DNA of 6,404 nt from an uncultured Clostridium sp. (GCA_951800935.1 CATOLW010000075.1:1-6404), one strand, 5' to 3'. Numbered from the stretch's first letter, positions 1 through 5,629 are shown. Numbers and translations: made by a program. The notes: a model not told the origin generated them from the sequence alone.

Positions 1-138
1 AATAAAAACTTTTTCCTTGCCTAAATATTCGTTCCAAAATCCATTTTGTAATGTTTTAAAAATAAAATTCTCAAACATTTCTATTTTATCACTTGAAAAT
101 GAAATTCCATAATTATTTCCATAGGGTATTCTTCCTTT
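1..138 (-). pseudogene. Left-edge coding fragment of unknown function, possibly frameshifted
   Basis: On the minus strand one frame is open from 138 to the window edge. It has protein-like composition and includes the segment MFENFIFKTLQNGFWNEYLG. I do not recognise the family. The only in-frame ATG is at 78 and has no ribosome binding site. A better-placed ATG lies at 122, eight bases after AGGAAG, but its frame stops after 13 codons. One extra A in the A4 run just upstream of 78 would join that start to the long frame. So this is either a gene with a frameshift near its start or a fragment lacking its own start. The rest lies outside the window. Confidence 0.3.
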
Positions 139-226
139 TCACTATCCCAAACACTTTCTTATCATATATTTTAGCATTTAGTATAGATAGCAAAAATGGA
201 GAATGTGTTGCTATTATAAATTGGCA
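113..226 (-). pseudogene. Remnant of the C-terminal end of an AAA/ABC-type ATPase
   Basis: One minus-strand frame that stops at 113-115 reads CQFIIATHSPFLLSILNAKI across about 226-164. The IIATHSP(F/I)L...NAKIY pattern is the segment after Walker B, with the switch (H-loop) histidine, found near the C-terminus of many stand-alone predicted ATPases of the SMC/RecF/ABC-like AAA_21 type. No Walker A, signature or Walker B motif lies upstream, because the acetyltransferase gene occupies that DNA. After NAKIYD the usual 30-50 residue tail is replaced by a short unrelated stretch and a stop. I read this as a decayed gene remnant that cannot make a working ATPase. Confidence 0.5.
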
Positions 227-251
227 TTTTTTGTATCTTCTTTTATTTATC

Positions 252-818
252 CTAAAGTTGTACCTTATAGATATTTCCCTGTCTTCTATACAATTGATGT
301 TCGCTTAAGCTAAAATAAACTCCTATTTTTTCTCCTAATCTTTCATATAATGAAAAAGCTTTATTATGACTTGATTTTATAAAAACAATATCAATCTTTC
401 TGTTTTTTAAATCTTCAAAAACATAATTTTCTAAAAAATCTTTTCCAATTCCTCTATAATTTTTATCAATGTGAAAACAAGTTAATTGACATGCACTTTT
501 ATTTTCATTCCCTTTTATAAGATGTTTATCTATTAATTTTTCTACACTATAGCCAGTTACAGAAAATACAATTCCAATTACTTTTTTATTGTCTTTTATA
601 CAATAAGCAGTTACCTTATCTTTATTGTCATTTAAAATTAATTGCTTTCTATCTTGAAACCATTTTAGCGTATTTTTGTATTCGTTATAATCATTGTACA
701 TTCCATATCGCTTTTTTTCACTTACATATTTTTTGACTGGATACATTAGTTTTTCTAATTTTGAAAAATTTTCTACATTATTGATTTCGATTTTTTCTTT
801 GACTAATTTTTTGTTCAT
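252..818 (-). CDS. GNAT family N-acetyltransferase
   Basis: Predicted cytosolic acyltransferase of about 188 residues that would transfer an acetyl group from acetyl-CoA to an amine; the substrate is unknown. The core lies in the C-terminal half. It has a beta strand (ACQLTCFHID), a pyrophosphate-binding turn (KNYRGIGKDFLE), a helix, a strand (IDIVFIKSS), and then the family's NKAFSLYERLG helix and final strand. The turn looks shorter than the usual YRGxGIGxxLL form. I chose the ATG at 818 because a GAAGGAAGAGG ribosome binding site lies directly before it. An ATG 12 codons upstream would place that site inside the coding region. The long Lys-rich N-terminus matches no specific subfamily I know. 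The gene lies 91 bases after the GH3 gene on the same strand, with no terminator visible between them, so some read-through from the hydrolase operon is possible. Confidence 0.75.
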   Translation of the reverse strand: MNKKLVKEKIEINNVENFSKLEKLMYPVKKYVSEKKRYGMYNDYNEYKNTLKWFQDRKQLILNDNKDKVTAYCIKDNKKVIGIVFSVTGYSVEKLIDKHLIKGNENKSACQLTCFHIDKNYRGIGKDFLENYVFEDLKNRKIDIVFIKSSHNKAFSLYERLGEKIGVYFSLSEHQLYRRQGNIYKVQL

Positions 819-887
819 TTTTCCTCTTCCTTCACTCTTGTATAAAATATTCAAATAACTTTTTTCCTCTGTTTCAATTCTAGCATT

Positions 888-916
888 ATTTTACACTGTT
901 TCTTAAAATTTAGCAA
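888..916 (-). promoter_or_regulatory. Possible promoter for the acetyltransferase gene
   Basis: On the minus strand, TTGCTA (911-916) is separated by 17 bases from TAAAAT (888-893), about 70 bases upstream of the acetyltransferase start. The -35 element overlaps the GH3 stop codon. The match is moderate and such hexamers are common in AT-rich DNA. Confidence 0.3.
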
Positions 917-2469
917 TTACTTGTATTAATTTTTTTAAATATAAAAGTATCAGATAGTACATCAGTTGAATTGCTTCCAATAAATACGCTAAACTCTCCT
1001 TCTTCTGAATCTAGCTCTGAATTTTCATTCCAAAATTTAAGCATATCTTCTGTAATTTCAAAAGTTACTTCTTTTTCTTCTTTCGGTAAAATTAGCTCTT
1101 TTCTAAAATCTTTTAATTCTTTTACTGGTCTTACAACTCTTGCCACTAAATCTTGAATATATAATTGTACTACCTCTTCTCCTATTTTATCACTATCATT
1201 CTTTACTTTTACACTTACTGTTATTTTTGAATTTTTAGTTAATGTTTTACTACTTAATTTTAAATCAGAATATATAAATTTAGAATAGGATAATCCGTAG
1301 CCAAAAGGATAATAACTTTCTGTTGGGATGTCTTGATAACGTGAAACAAATCTCACATTACTTTCATGTGGTCTTCCTGTATGATAATGATTATAATAAA
1401 TTGGACATTGACCCGTACTTTGAGGGAAACTCATTATTAATTTTCCGCTTGGATTAACCTCTCCAAATAGTACATCCACAATTGCATTTGCCCCTTCTGT
1501 CCCTGGAAACCATACCTCTAATAAAGTATCAACTTGTTTGGCAATATCTTTTAAAACAATAGGTCTACCATTAAATAGGATAGTAACTATTTTCTTGTTT
1601 AATTTAGAAAGCTCGTTTAATAATCTTTTTTGAATATTAGAAATTTCAATGTTAGCTCTTGAACAAGCTTCTCCGCTTTGCCTATAATGTTCTCCAATTG
1701 CTAATACAATTATATTAGCTTGTTTTGCTGCTTGTATTGCTTCTTCGATATAATTTTCCAATTTTTCTTTTTCGTTTTCTATATGAATCGTGTTTCCTCC
1801 ATCTGCTTGTAATATTTGATTGATTTCTTTTTCTTCTAAAATTTCACTTCCCTTTGCATAAATTACATTTTCTTTTCCTATTTTGGCTTCAAATGCTTCT
1901 TTTAAAGTTGTCATTTTGGATTTATCGGAAAACATTGACCAAGATCCTAATATGGCAATATTATCTGCATATGGTCCAATTAATGCTATCTTTTGATTTG
2001 TTTTTAATGGTAATAACTGGTTTTCATTTTTTAATAATACGAATGTTTTTGCTGTTAACTTTCTTGCCTTTTCTAAATTTTCTTTATTCGATAGAAATTT
2101 CTCTTCTTTTTCGGTATCTAAATTTTTGTAAGGATCTTCAAATAGTCCTAATTTGTTCTTTAATTTTAAAATTCTCAAAACTGCTTCATCTATTAACTTT
2201 TCTGAAATTACGTTTTCCTCTACTAATTGCTTTAAATTGTTTGCATATACATTAGACATCATATCAATATCTACTCCTGCCGTAATTGCTTTATAAGCTG
2301 CCTCTTTTTTGTCTTTTGAAACCCCATGTGCAATGGTTTCTTCTATTGCTGAATAATCTGAAATGACGATTCCTTCAAATCCTAATTCTTTTCGTAATAA
2401 ATCTTTTAGTAGCCATTTATTTACAGTAGCAGGAATTCCATTTACAATATTAAATGACGTCATTATCAT
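910..2469 (-). CDS. GH3 beta-glucosidase, catalytic and C-terminal fragment
   Basis: This 519-residue open piece holds the end of the barrel with the nucleophile motif (GFEGIVISDY, Asp at piece residue 38) and the alpha/beta sandwich (FVLLKNENQLLPL to FPQSTGQCPIYYN). The sandwich includes the SGEACSR acid/base region. Next comes PFGYGLSYSKF and a fibronectin-III-like tail (EEVVQLYIQDLVARVVRPVK). The start shown is an internal Met; the homology runs back without a break to 2490 in the same frame. No ribosome binding site lies in front, so it would not be translated efficiently alone. The coding sequence ends at a TAA at 910 with no hairpin terminator in the next 55 bases. Confidence 0.8.
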   Translation of the reverse strand: MIMTSFNIVNGIPATVNKWLLKDLLRKELGFEGIVISDYSAIEETIAHGVSKDKKEAAYKAITAGVDIDMMSNVYANNLKQLVEENVISEKLIDEAVLRILKLKNKLGLFEDPYKNLDTEKEEKFLSNKENLEKARKLTAKTFVLLKNENQLLPLKTNQKIALIGPYADNIAILGSWSMFSDKSKMTTLKEAFEAKIGKENVIYAKGSEILEEKEINQILQADGGNTIHIENEKEKLENYIEEAIQAAKQANIIVLAIGEHYRQSGEACSRANIEISNIQKRLLNELSKLNKKIVTILFNGRPIVLKDIAKQVDTLLEVWFPGTEGANAIVDVLFGEVNPSGKLIMSFPQSTGQCPIYYNHYHTGRPHESNVRFVSRYQDIPTESYYPFGYGLSYSKFIYSDLKLSSKTLTKNSKITVSVKVKNDSDKIGEEVVQLYIQDLVARVVRPVKELKDFRKELILPKEEKEVTFEITEDMLKFWNENSELDSEEGEFSVFIGSNSTDVLSDTFIFKKINTSNC

Positions 2470-2726
2470 TTGGGCTCCACTATCAATTGCTTTTTGTATG
2501 CTGGTAAATAGTATTGTCTAAATTCTCTTTGCGACATATCCACTGTATTATAATCTCTTCCTGCCTCTACTGCACCATATGCTGCAAAATGTTTTACACA
2601 AGATACAATTCCTTCTTTATGTGATTTAACCATAGCTTTGGCATATACTTCTCCTAAATAAGGATCTTCTCCTCCAATTGCTTCCATGACTCTTCCCCAT
2701 CTTGAATCTCTTACTAAATCTACCAT
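2466..2726 (-). CDS. GH3 beta-glucosidase, middle fragment of the barrel
   Basis: This piece holds the most conserved barrel motifs: DSRWGRVMEAIGGEDPYLGE, VKHFAAYG and GRDYNTVDMSQREFRQYYLP. The Lys-His pair and the Arg-Asp belong to the family's sugar-binding pocket. The homology begins eight residues before the first ATG (GTHVNFSP, from 2750), so the ATG at 2726 is an internal methionine with no ribosome binding site. The last eight residues (QLIVEPK and the preceding Lys) are frameshift product. With one more A in the run they become KAIDSGAQM, the expected GH3 sequence. Confidence 0.75.
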   Translation of the reverse strand: MVDLVRDSRWGRVMEAIGGEDPYLGEVYAKAMVKSHKEGIVSCVKHFAAYGAVEAGRDYNTVDMSQREFRQYYLPAYKKQLIVEPK

Positions 2727-2736
2727 TGGAGAAAAA

Positions 2737-3132
2737 TTAACATGAGTTCCGTGCTATCTTTGCTTCTTCTACCGCTATTCTAGTACATTCATATACCACC
2801 TTTCTGTCCCAAGAACATCCTTGTGCAAGTGGTATGGGTAAAACAGTTTTATACCCATTTATAATATCGGCCATAAATAATAATGGTATTTTTAATCTAT
2901 TTTTAGATAAATATTCTTCTTGTACTTTTCTTATTTTTTCGGTTCCTACTATATTTAATATAGAGCCAACATTATATAGGGTTTCATTTGTCAAATCTAA
3001 ATCTTTTAATGGGCCTGTTGTCACTTCAACCTTGTCCATTAAAAAGGTTTCTCCTGCTACTTGCACAAGTTGTCCTATTTTTTCTTCTATTGTCATTTGC
3101 TTTAATAACTGATATAATTTTTCATCTTTCAT
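2737..3132 (-). CDS. GH3 beta-glucosidase, N-terminal fragment
   Basis: This 131-residue piece carries the start of the GH3 barrel (MTIEEKIGQL, then IPLLFMADIINGYKTVLPIP and QGCSWD). The first 127 residues are genuine. After ...EEAKIA an extra C (minus strand, position 2751) turns the expected GTHVNFSP into RNSC and a stop. At the usual DVIHGY position it reads DIINGY, with Asn in place of the common His. The fragment has no catalytic residues and would not fold as an enzyme alone. Confidence 0.75.
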   Translation of the reverse strand: MKDEKLYQLLKQMTIEEKIGQLVQVAGETFLMDKVEVTTGPLKDLDLTNETLYNVGSILNIVGTEKIRKVQEEYLSKNRLKIPLLFMADIINGYKTVLPIPLAQGCSWDRKVVYECTRIAVEEAKIARNSC

Positions 3133-4058
3133 ATTTTCATCCCCTCTTTTTCTTTTGTAAATCCTAATCGTTTTATTCCTTTTTTTATGTACTCATTTTT
3201 CATACAGTATTTCCAAATAAGCCCTGTAAAATAATTTTCAATCATTATCATAGAAATCCCTTTATCAATACCAATACATTCTTCTGCATACCAAGGTTTA
3301 TCCATCTCTAAATTGTAAGCATCTTTAAAGCCATATTTACCCCAAAGCTTAGGAAAATTATTATAGTAATTCTCTACTGCTTCTATCGTAAATTTTGGTG
3401 TAAATACGATAGAACCTATCGCACCACAAGGCGAAATTGTTCCATCATTTTGTTTGTCTAAATCATCTAGTGCAGGCATTGCTCCAAATCCTCCAGAGTA
3501 ACCTTTCGGTCCTACACATGCTGTTAATCCCCACGAATTTTCATTAAATGTTTTAAATTTGTTACTATTTTTTATGCAATATTCTCTATTAGCAAGTGTT
3601 GCTTTTCTTGAATTTTGGAACCAATCTATTCCATCTTTATCTTTTAACCCTCTAAAGTCAATCCATGCATGTGAATATTGATAGGTAAATAGGGTTCCAC
3701 AATATGTATAAACGATATCTTTTAGATTTAAGTAATCCATTTTTTCTTTCTTTATAGAATCATACATCGTTTTATTGATTGGATATGTTGGAGATGCTAC
3801 TCCTAAAATGTATAACATTAATTGTTCTGCATACATATCCCAATGACCCCAAAATCCTTTTTCCTTACAATATCCCATATAAAATTGATTGAGACTTTTA
3901 TCCGTATACCAGTTCCAATTAATTTGCTTATATAATAATTCTGCTTTTTCTTTTACTTCTCCTTCAAAATATTCTCCTACAAGAAGTGCCCCACAAATAA
4001 ATATGGCTGTATCAATAATAGAAACTTCTGAATCCCATTCTCTTTTACCTGTTTCCAT
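3129..4058 (-). CDS. PF10091 glucoamylase-family protein, C-terminal three quarters
   Basis: This is the open 309-residue piece that begins at an internal methionine (METGKREWDS). The same frame is open and clearly homologous back to about 4325 but contains no earlier ATG, so the start shown is not a real initiation site and no ribosome binding site precedes it. It carries most of the (alpha/alpha)6 barrel, including the acidic motifs WDMYAE and SHAWIDFRG that line the active site in this family, and ends GFTKEKEGMKI. The TGA stop overlaps the GH3 ATG. Confidence 0.75.
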   Translation of the reverse strand: METGKREWDSEVSIIDTAIFICGALLVGEYFEGEVKEKAELLYKQINWNWYTDKSLNQFYMGYCKEKGFWGHWDMYAEQLMLYILGVASPTYPINKTMYDSIKKEKMDYLNLKDIVYTYCGTLFTYQYSHAWIDFRGLKDKDGIDWFQNSRKATLANREYCIKNSNKFKTFNENSWGLTACVGPKGYSGGFGAMPALDDLDKQNDGTISPCGAIGSIVFTPKFTIEAVENYYNNFPKLWGKYGFKDAYNLEMDKPWYAEECIGIDKGISMIMIENYFTGLIWKYCMKNEYIKKGIKRLGFTKEKEGMKI

Positions 4059-4368
4059 ATTAAGAAAATGATAAAAAAATCCATTAGTAGATTCTACATT
4101 GTTTAAAAATGTATCTAATGTTTTATTGGCTTTTTCAAATGCTTTTTTCTTGGTAATCCATTTTCTTTCTACTCCTATTACTAAGGCTGCTAGCCCAAAT
4201 CCTACTGATGCAATACTTGCAATTTCTGGTTGTATTTTACTTTTATCTCTGATTAATCCATAACCTTTGCTTTTTTTATTATTGTTTGCTTCTTTTATAA
4301 AAAATTCATAATCTTTTTTTAATTCTTTTTTTTAATATACTTTTCCCTTGGTATTTTATAATTCTCAT
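3129..4368 (-). pseudogene. Glucoamylase-family (PF10091, GH144-like) glycoside hydrolase, frameshifted near its start
   Basis: The true start is the ATG at 4368, six bases after a perfect AGGAGG. The frame then stops at 4306 after 20 codons. Removing one base from the eight-base T run at 4326-4333 restores a 412-residue protein. Recovered N-terminal motifs are GYGLIRDKSKIQPEIASIAS and VGFGLAALVIGVERKW. These run without a stop into ETGKREWDSEVSIIDTA, GHWDMYAEQLMLY (about 174-186), YSHAWIDFRG (about 231-240), WGLTAC (279), NDGTISP (307) and YLGID-like CIGIDKG. This order is that of PF10091, which includes endo-beta-1,2-glucanases (GH144) and the same fold in cyclic beta-glucan synthases. No signal peptide is visible, so the protein would act in the cytoplasm. 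The GH3 gene follows directly with an ATGA overlap. The exact substrate is inferred; other beta-glucans are possible. The Asp of the common ASDGP motif is Val here (ACVGP). Confidence 0.75.
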
Positions 4369-4386
4369 ACTTTCCCTCCTAATAGA

Positions 4387-4415
4387 ATTATAATATGTCT
4401 TGTTTGACATATCAA
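4387..4415 (-). promoter_or_regulatory. Promoter of the glycoside hydrolase operon
   Basis: On the minus strand, TTGATA (4410-4415) and a perfect TATAAT (4387-4392) are separated by exactly 17 bases. AGGAGG (4375-4380) follows about seven bases after the -10 and the ATG at 4368 comes next, so the leader would be very short. It is one of the two best sigma-70/sigma-A promoters in the window and the only one that can drive both hydrolase genes. Confidence 0.75.
4393..4412. repeat. Perfect inverted repeat between -35 and -10, likely repressor operator
   Basis: Arms ATATGTC (4393-4399) and GACATAT (4406-4412) are perfect reverse complements around a six-base centre. The repeat fills the promoter spacer and enters the -35 hexamer, the classic place for a repressor to exclude RNA polymerase. 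The sugar-operon context suggests a LacI-, GntR- or similar local regulator responding to a glucan-derived sugar. The TGTC-N6-GACA core is not the CG-centred LacI consensus, so I do not name the family. No regulator gene is in the window. Confidence 0.6.
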
Positions 4416-4445
4416 TGGAAATTCTTATATATCCTAATTAGAAAT

Positions 4446-4477
4446 TAAGAAAAAGAAAAGCAAGTTAAAACTTGCTT
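4446..4477 (-). terminator. Intrinsic terminator of the antitoxin gene
   Basis: Stem AAGCAAG (4458-4464) pairs with CTTGCTT (4471-4477) around a six-base loop. On the minus strand the stem is followed by a T-rich tract (TTCTTTTTCTT). It lies 10 bases after the antitoxin stop codon and separates that gene from the hydrolase operon promoter. Confidence 0.75.
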
Positions 4478-4487
4478 CTTTCATTTA

Positions 4488-4745
4488 TTATTCATCATCT
4501 TCATCTACTAATCTTTTGGGCCTAGAAATAATCTCAATATGTTCTTTTTTATTATTTTCCTTTATTCCGATGGTATCTGCATTTGATTTATTATCAACTA
4601 GCTCCGTATATTTTTCTAAACTCATCATAACCATAGAACCATATCCATTTTTTGTCAAATACATCGTTTGGTCGCTTCCTAAAACTTCTCTTTCGATTGT
4701 ATTATAATCATTTTGCAAATCTGTTACTGGTCTAATTTGTATCAT
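4488..4745 (-). CDS. Phd/YefM-type antitoxin, solitary
   Basis: Small 85-residue DNA-binding protein of the Phd/YefM (PF02604) type. Residues 1-52 carry the family pattern: IRPVTDLQNDYNTI, an extended loop, then YLTKNGYGSMVMMSLEKY. This N-terminal half dimerises and binds its own promoter. Residues 53-85 are charged and end RPKRLVDEDDE; in this family the C-terminal tail is disordered and wraps the toxin. A RelE/YoeB/ParE or Doc-like toxin gene normally overlaps or follows, but a terminator comes 10 bases after the stop and then the hydrolase promoter. The upstream neighbour is a DUF218 gene. No toxin-like reading frame lies next to it, so it is an orphan or a stand-alone repressor. A GGTG sits just before the ATG and an AAAGGA lies about 11 bases upstream. 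Confidence 0.75.
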   Translation of the reverse strand: MIQIRPVTDLQNDYNTIEREVLGSDQTMYLTKNGYGSMVMMSLEKYTELVDNKSNADTIGIKENNKKEHIEIISRPKRLVDEDDE

Positions 4746-4773
4746 ATAATCACCAATCCTTTCTAAATTATTA

Positions 4774-4800
4774 ATTATAGTATATACAAATTTTTCAAAA
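4774..4800 (-). promoter_or_regulatory. Possible antitoxin promoter
   Basis: On the minus strand a perfect TATAAT (4774-4779) lies 28 bases upstream of the antitoxin ATG. The -35 is poor: TTTTGA (4795-4800) at a short 15-base spacing. The -10 is convincing; the -35 is not. Confidence 0.3.
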
Positions 4801-4824
4801 ATACACTTATATCACAGATTTTTC

Positions 4825-5484
4825 TTATTTATCGTTTGTTACATCTCCACTTGTTATAATTGAAATTTTGTCTCCTAAAACTGTTGACTTAGGTTTAAAA
4901 ATACATTTTATAAAATCTTTATCTCTTGCTAAAATCTCTCTTAGTTCTCGATACCACTGTCCAGGATATTCTCTTAAGTTACTACTAATACCATAGGCAT
5001 GTAAATCTAATTGATTCGCAATATACAAAGAACGATACAAATGATACTTTTGGGTTACAATCACTAAGTTTTTTACATCAAAAATTTCTTTTGCACGATA
5101 TAGACTATCATAAGAAGAAACCCCAGCATGGTCCATAAAAATATCTTCTGATGGAACCCCCTTATCAATTGCAAATTGTTTCATGATATTAACTTCATCA
5201 TAATTTTCTTTGCTATGGTCACCACTCATAATTATTTTAGGTGCTACTCCATTTTCATATAAAGAAATAGCTTGCAATAGTCTATCTTCTAGCATAGGAC
5301 TTGGTTTATCTCCCCATATTCCTGCTCCTAAAACTAAAATACATTCTGCTTGGTCAATTTGCATTGCCTCTTTTTTTGTTTTTATTTGCTTCTTTGTTTT
5401 TATTTTGATATAAAAGTTAATGATTAAAGCTAAAATTGTTATAATCATTATTACTATCACTATAATATATATCATTTTTTTCAT
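4825..5484 (-). CDS. SanA/YdcF-like DUF218 membrane-anchored protein
   Basis: 219-residue protein with an N-terminal membrane helix (about 4-27), a Lys-rich linker, and a DUF218 (PF02698) domain from about residue 48. Domain motifs in order are CILVLGAGIWGDKPSPMLED, the amphipathic LQAISLYENG, KIIMSGDHSKENYDEV, FMDHAGVSSYDSLYRA, VIVTQKYHLYRSLYIA, and the SanA-like ending FKPKSTVLGDKISI. The family forms a Rossmann-like fold. E. coli SanA affects envelope permeability and vancomycin sensitivity, but no enzymatic reaction is firmly established, so the function here is 'cell envelope, unknown'. The catalytic part should face outside the membrane, since the short N-terminus before the helix is positively charged. 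The AGGTGAGG ribosome binding site sits directly before the ATG at 5484. The antitoxin gene lies 79 bases downstream in the same direction. Confidence 0.8.
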   Translation of the reverse strand: MKKMIYIIVIVIMIITILALIINFYIKIKTKKQIKTKKEAMQIDQAECILVLGAGIWGDKPSPMLEDRLLQAISLYENGVAPKIIMSGDHSKENYDEVNIMKQFAIDKGVPSEDIFMDHAGVSSYDSLYRAKEIFDVKNLVIVTQKYHLYRSLYIANQLDLHAYGISSNLREYPGQWYRELREILARDKDFIKCIFKPKSTVLGDKISIITSGDVTNDK

Positions 5485-5500
5485 ATCCTCACCTAAGTCA

Positions 5501-5529
5501 TTTATATCATAGTATAACTATTTTTACAA
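5501..5529 (-). promoter_or_regulatory. Possible promoter of the DUF218 gene
   Basis: Minus strand TTGTAA (5524-5529) and TATAAA (5501-5506) are 17 bases apart. The leader to the ATG at 5484 would be only about 10 bases. Other -10-like hexamers (TATACT, TATGAT) lie slightly upstream, so the exact choice is open. The -35 falls inside the left copy of a direct repeat. Confidence 0.35.
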
Positions 5530-5555
5530 GAATTTAATAATTTTTATAAGAATTT
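5521..5555. repeat. Two tandem 15-bp direct repeats in the divergent intergenic region
   Basis: TTTTTACAAGAATTT (5521-5535) recurs as TTTTTATAAGAATTT (5541-5555). Fourteen of 15 bases match, and the copies start exactly 20 bases apart, about two helical turns. They lie between two divergent genes, upstream of the plus-strand promoter and over the minus-strand -35. This could be a pair of regulator sites; chance similarity in AT-rich DNA is the alternative. Confidence 0.45.
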
Positions 5556-5566
5556 GTAAAATTTAC

Positions 5567-5596
5567 TAGACAATTTTTTACTTTTTGTGTTATGAT
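5567..5596 (+). promoter_or_regulatory. Promoter of the Asn/Thr-rich exported protein gene
   Basis: TAGACA (5567-5572) and TATGAT (5591-5596) are 18 bases apart, and TG at 5588-5589 makes an extended -10. It precedes a leader of about 48 bases with GGAGGT at 5635-5640. Confidence 0.65.
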
Positions 5597-5616
5597 AGGG
5601 AAGAAACAAAAGAATT

Positions 5617-5629
5617 AACCAAATTGGTT
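5617..5629. repeat. Small palindrome in the 5' leader
   Basis: AACCAA and TTGGTT pair around a single central A, and the flanks (TTAACCAA / TTGGTTTAA) extend the symmetry with one bulge. It lies between the promoter and the ribosome binding site, where it could be a roadblock operator or a weak leader hairpin. Confidence 0.35.

Larger units (their letters stand above)
910..3132 (-). pseudogene. GH3 beta-glucosidase gene split by two single-base frameshifts
   Basis: One GH3 gene is spread over three frames. Dropping the extra base at 2751 and restoring one base in the T5 run at 2491-2495 gives a continuous 740-residue protein, a normal length for a three-domain GH3 enzyme: TIM-like barrel (about 1-335), alpha/beta sandwich (about 360-610) and fibronectin-III-like domain (about 615-735). 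The predicted nucleophile is Asp259 in GIVISDYSAI, and the likely acid/base is a Glu of GEHYRQSGEACSR (Glu481-Glu488). There is no signal peptide, so the enzyme would be cytoplasmic and release glucose from the non-reducing end of beta-glucosides. It starts at 3132 with GAGGGG eight bases before the ATG. Its first base overlaps the stop of the upstream hydrolase gene (ATGA), which implies translational coupling. Whether the indels are real or sequencing errors cannot be told from one sequence. Substrate preference is inferred only from the neighbour. Confidence 0.85.

Noticed and set aside
93..308. Plus-strand open frame of 71 codons at the left end
   Set aside because: It has no ribosome binding site and lies antisense to the ATPase remnant and the acetyltransferase end. 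Its Phe/Leu-rich composition is typical of a complement of AT-rich coding DNA.
1854..2255. Plus-strand open frame of 133 codons inside the GH3 gene
   Set aside because: It is antisense to strongly conserved GH3 sequence, very rich in Leu and Phe, and has no start signal.
2834..3112. Plus-strand open frame of 92 codons
   Set aside because: It is antisense to the conserved GH3 N-terminus and has no ribosome binding site or family features. The shorter plus-strand frames at 971, 3889, 4516 and 5210 were rejected for the same reason.
4488..4824. Complete toxin-antitoxin module
   Set aside because: Only the antitoxin is present. The flanks hold a terminator on one side and a 79-base gap to a DUF218 gene on the other, with no toxin-like frame.
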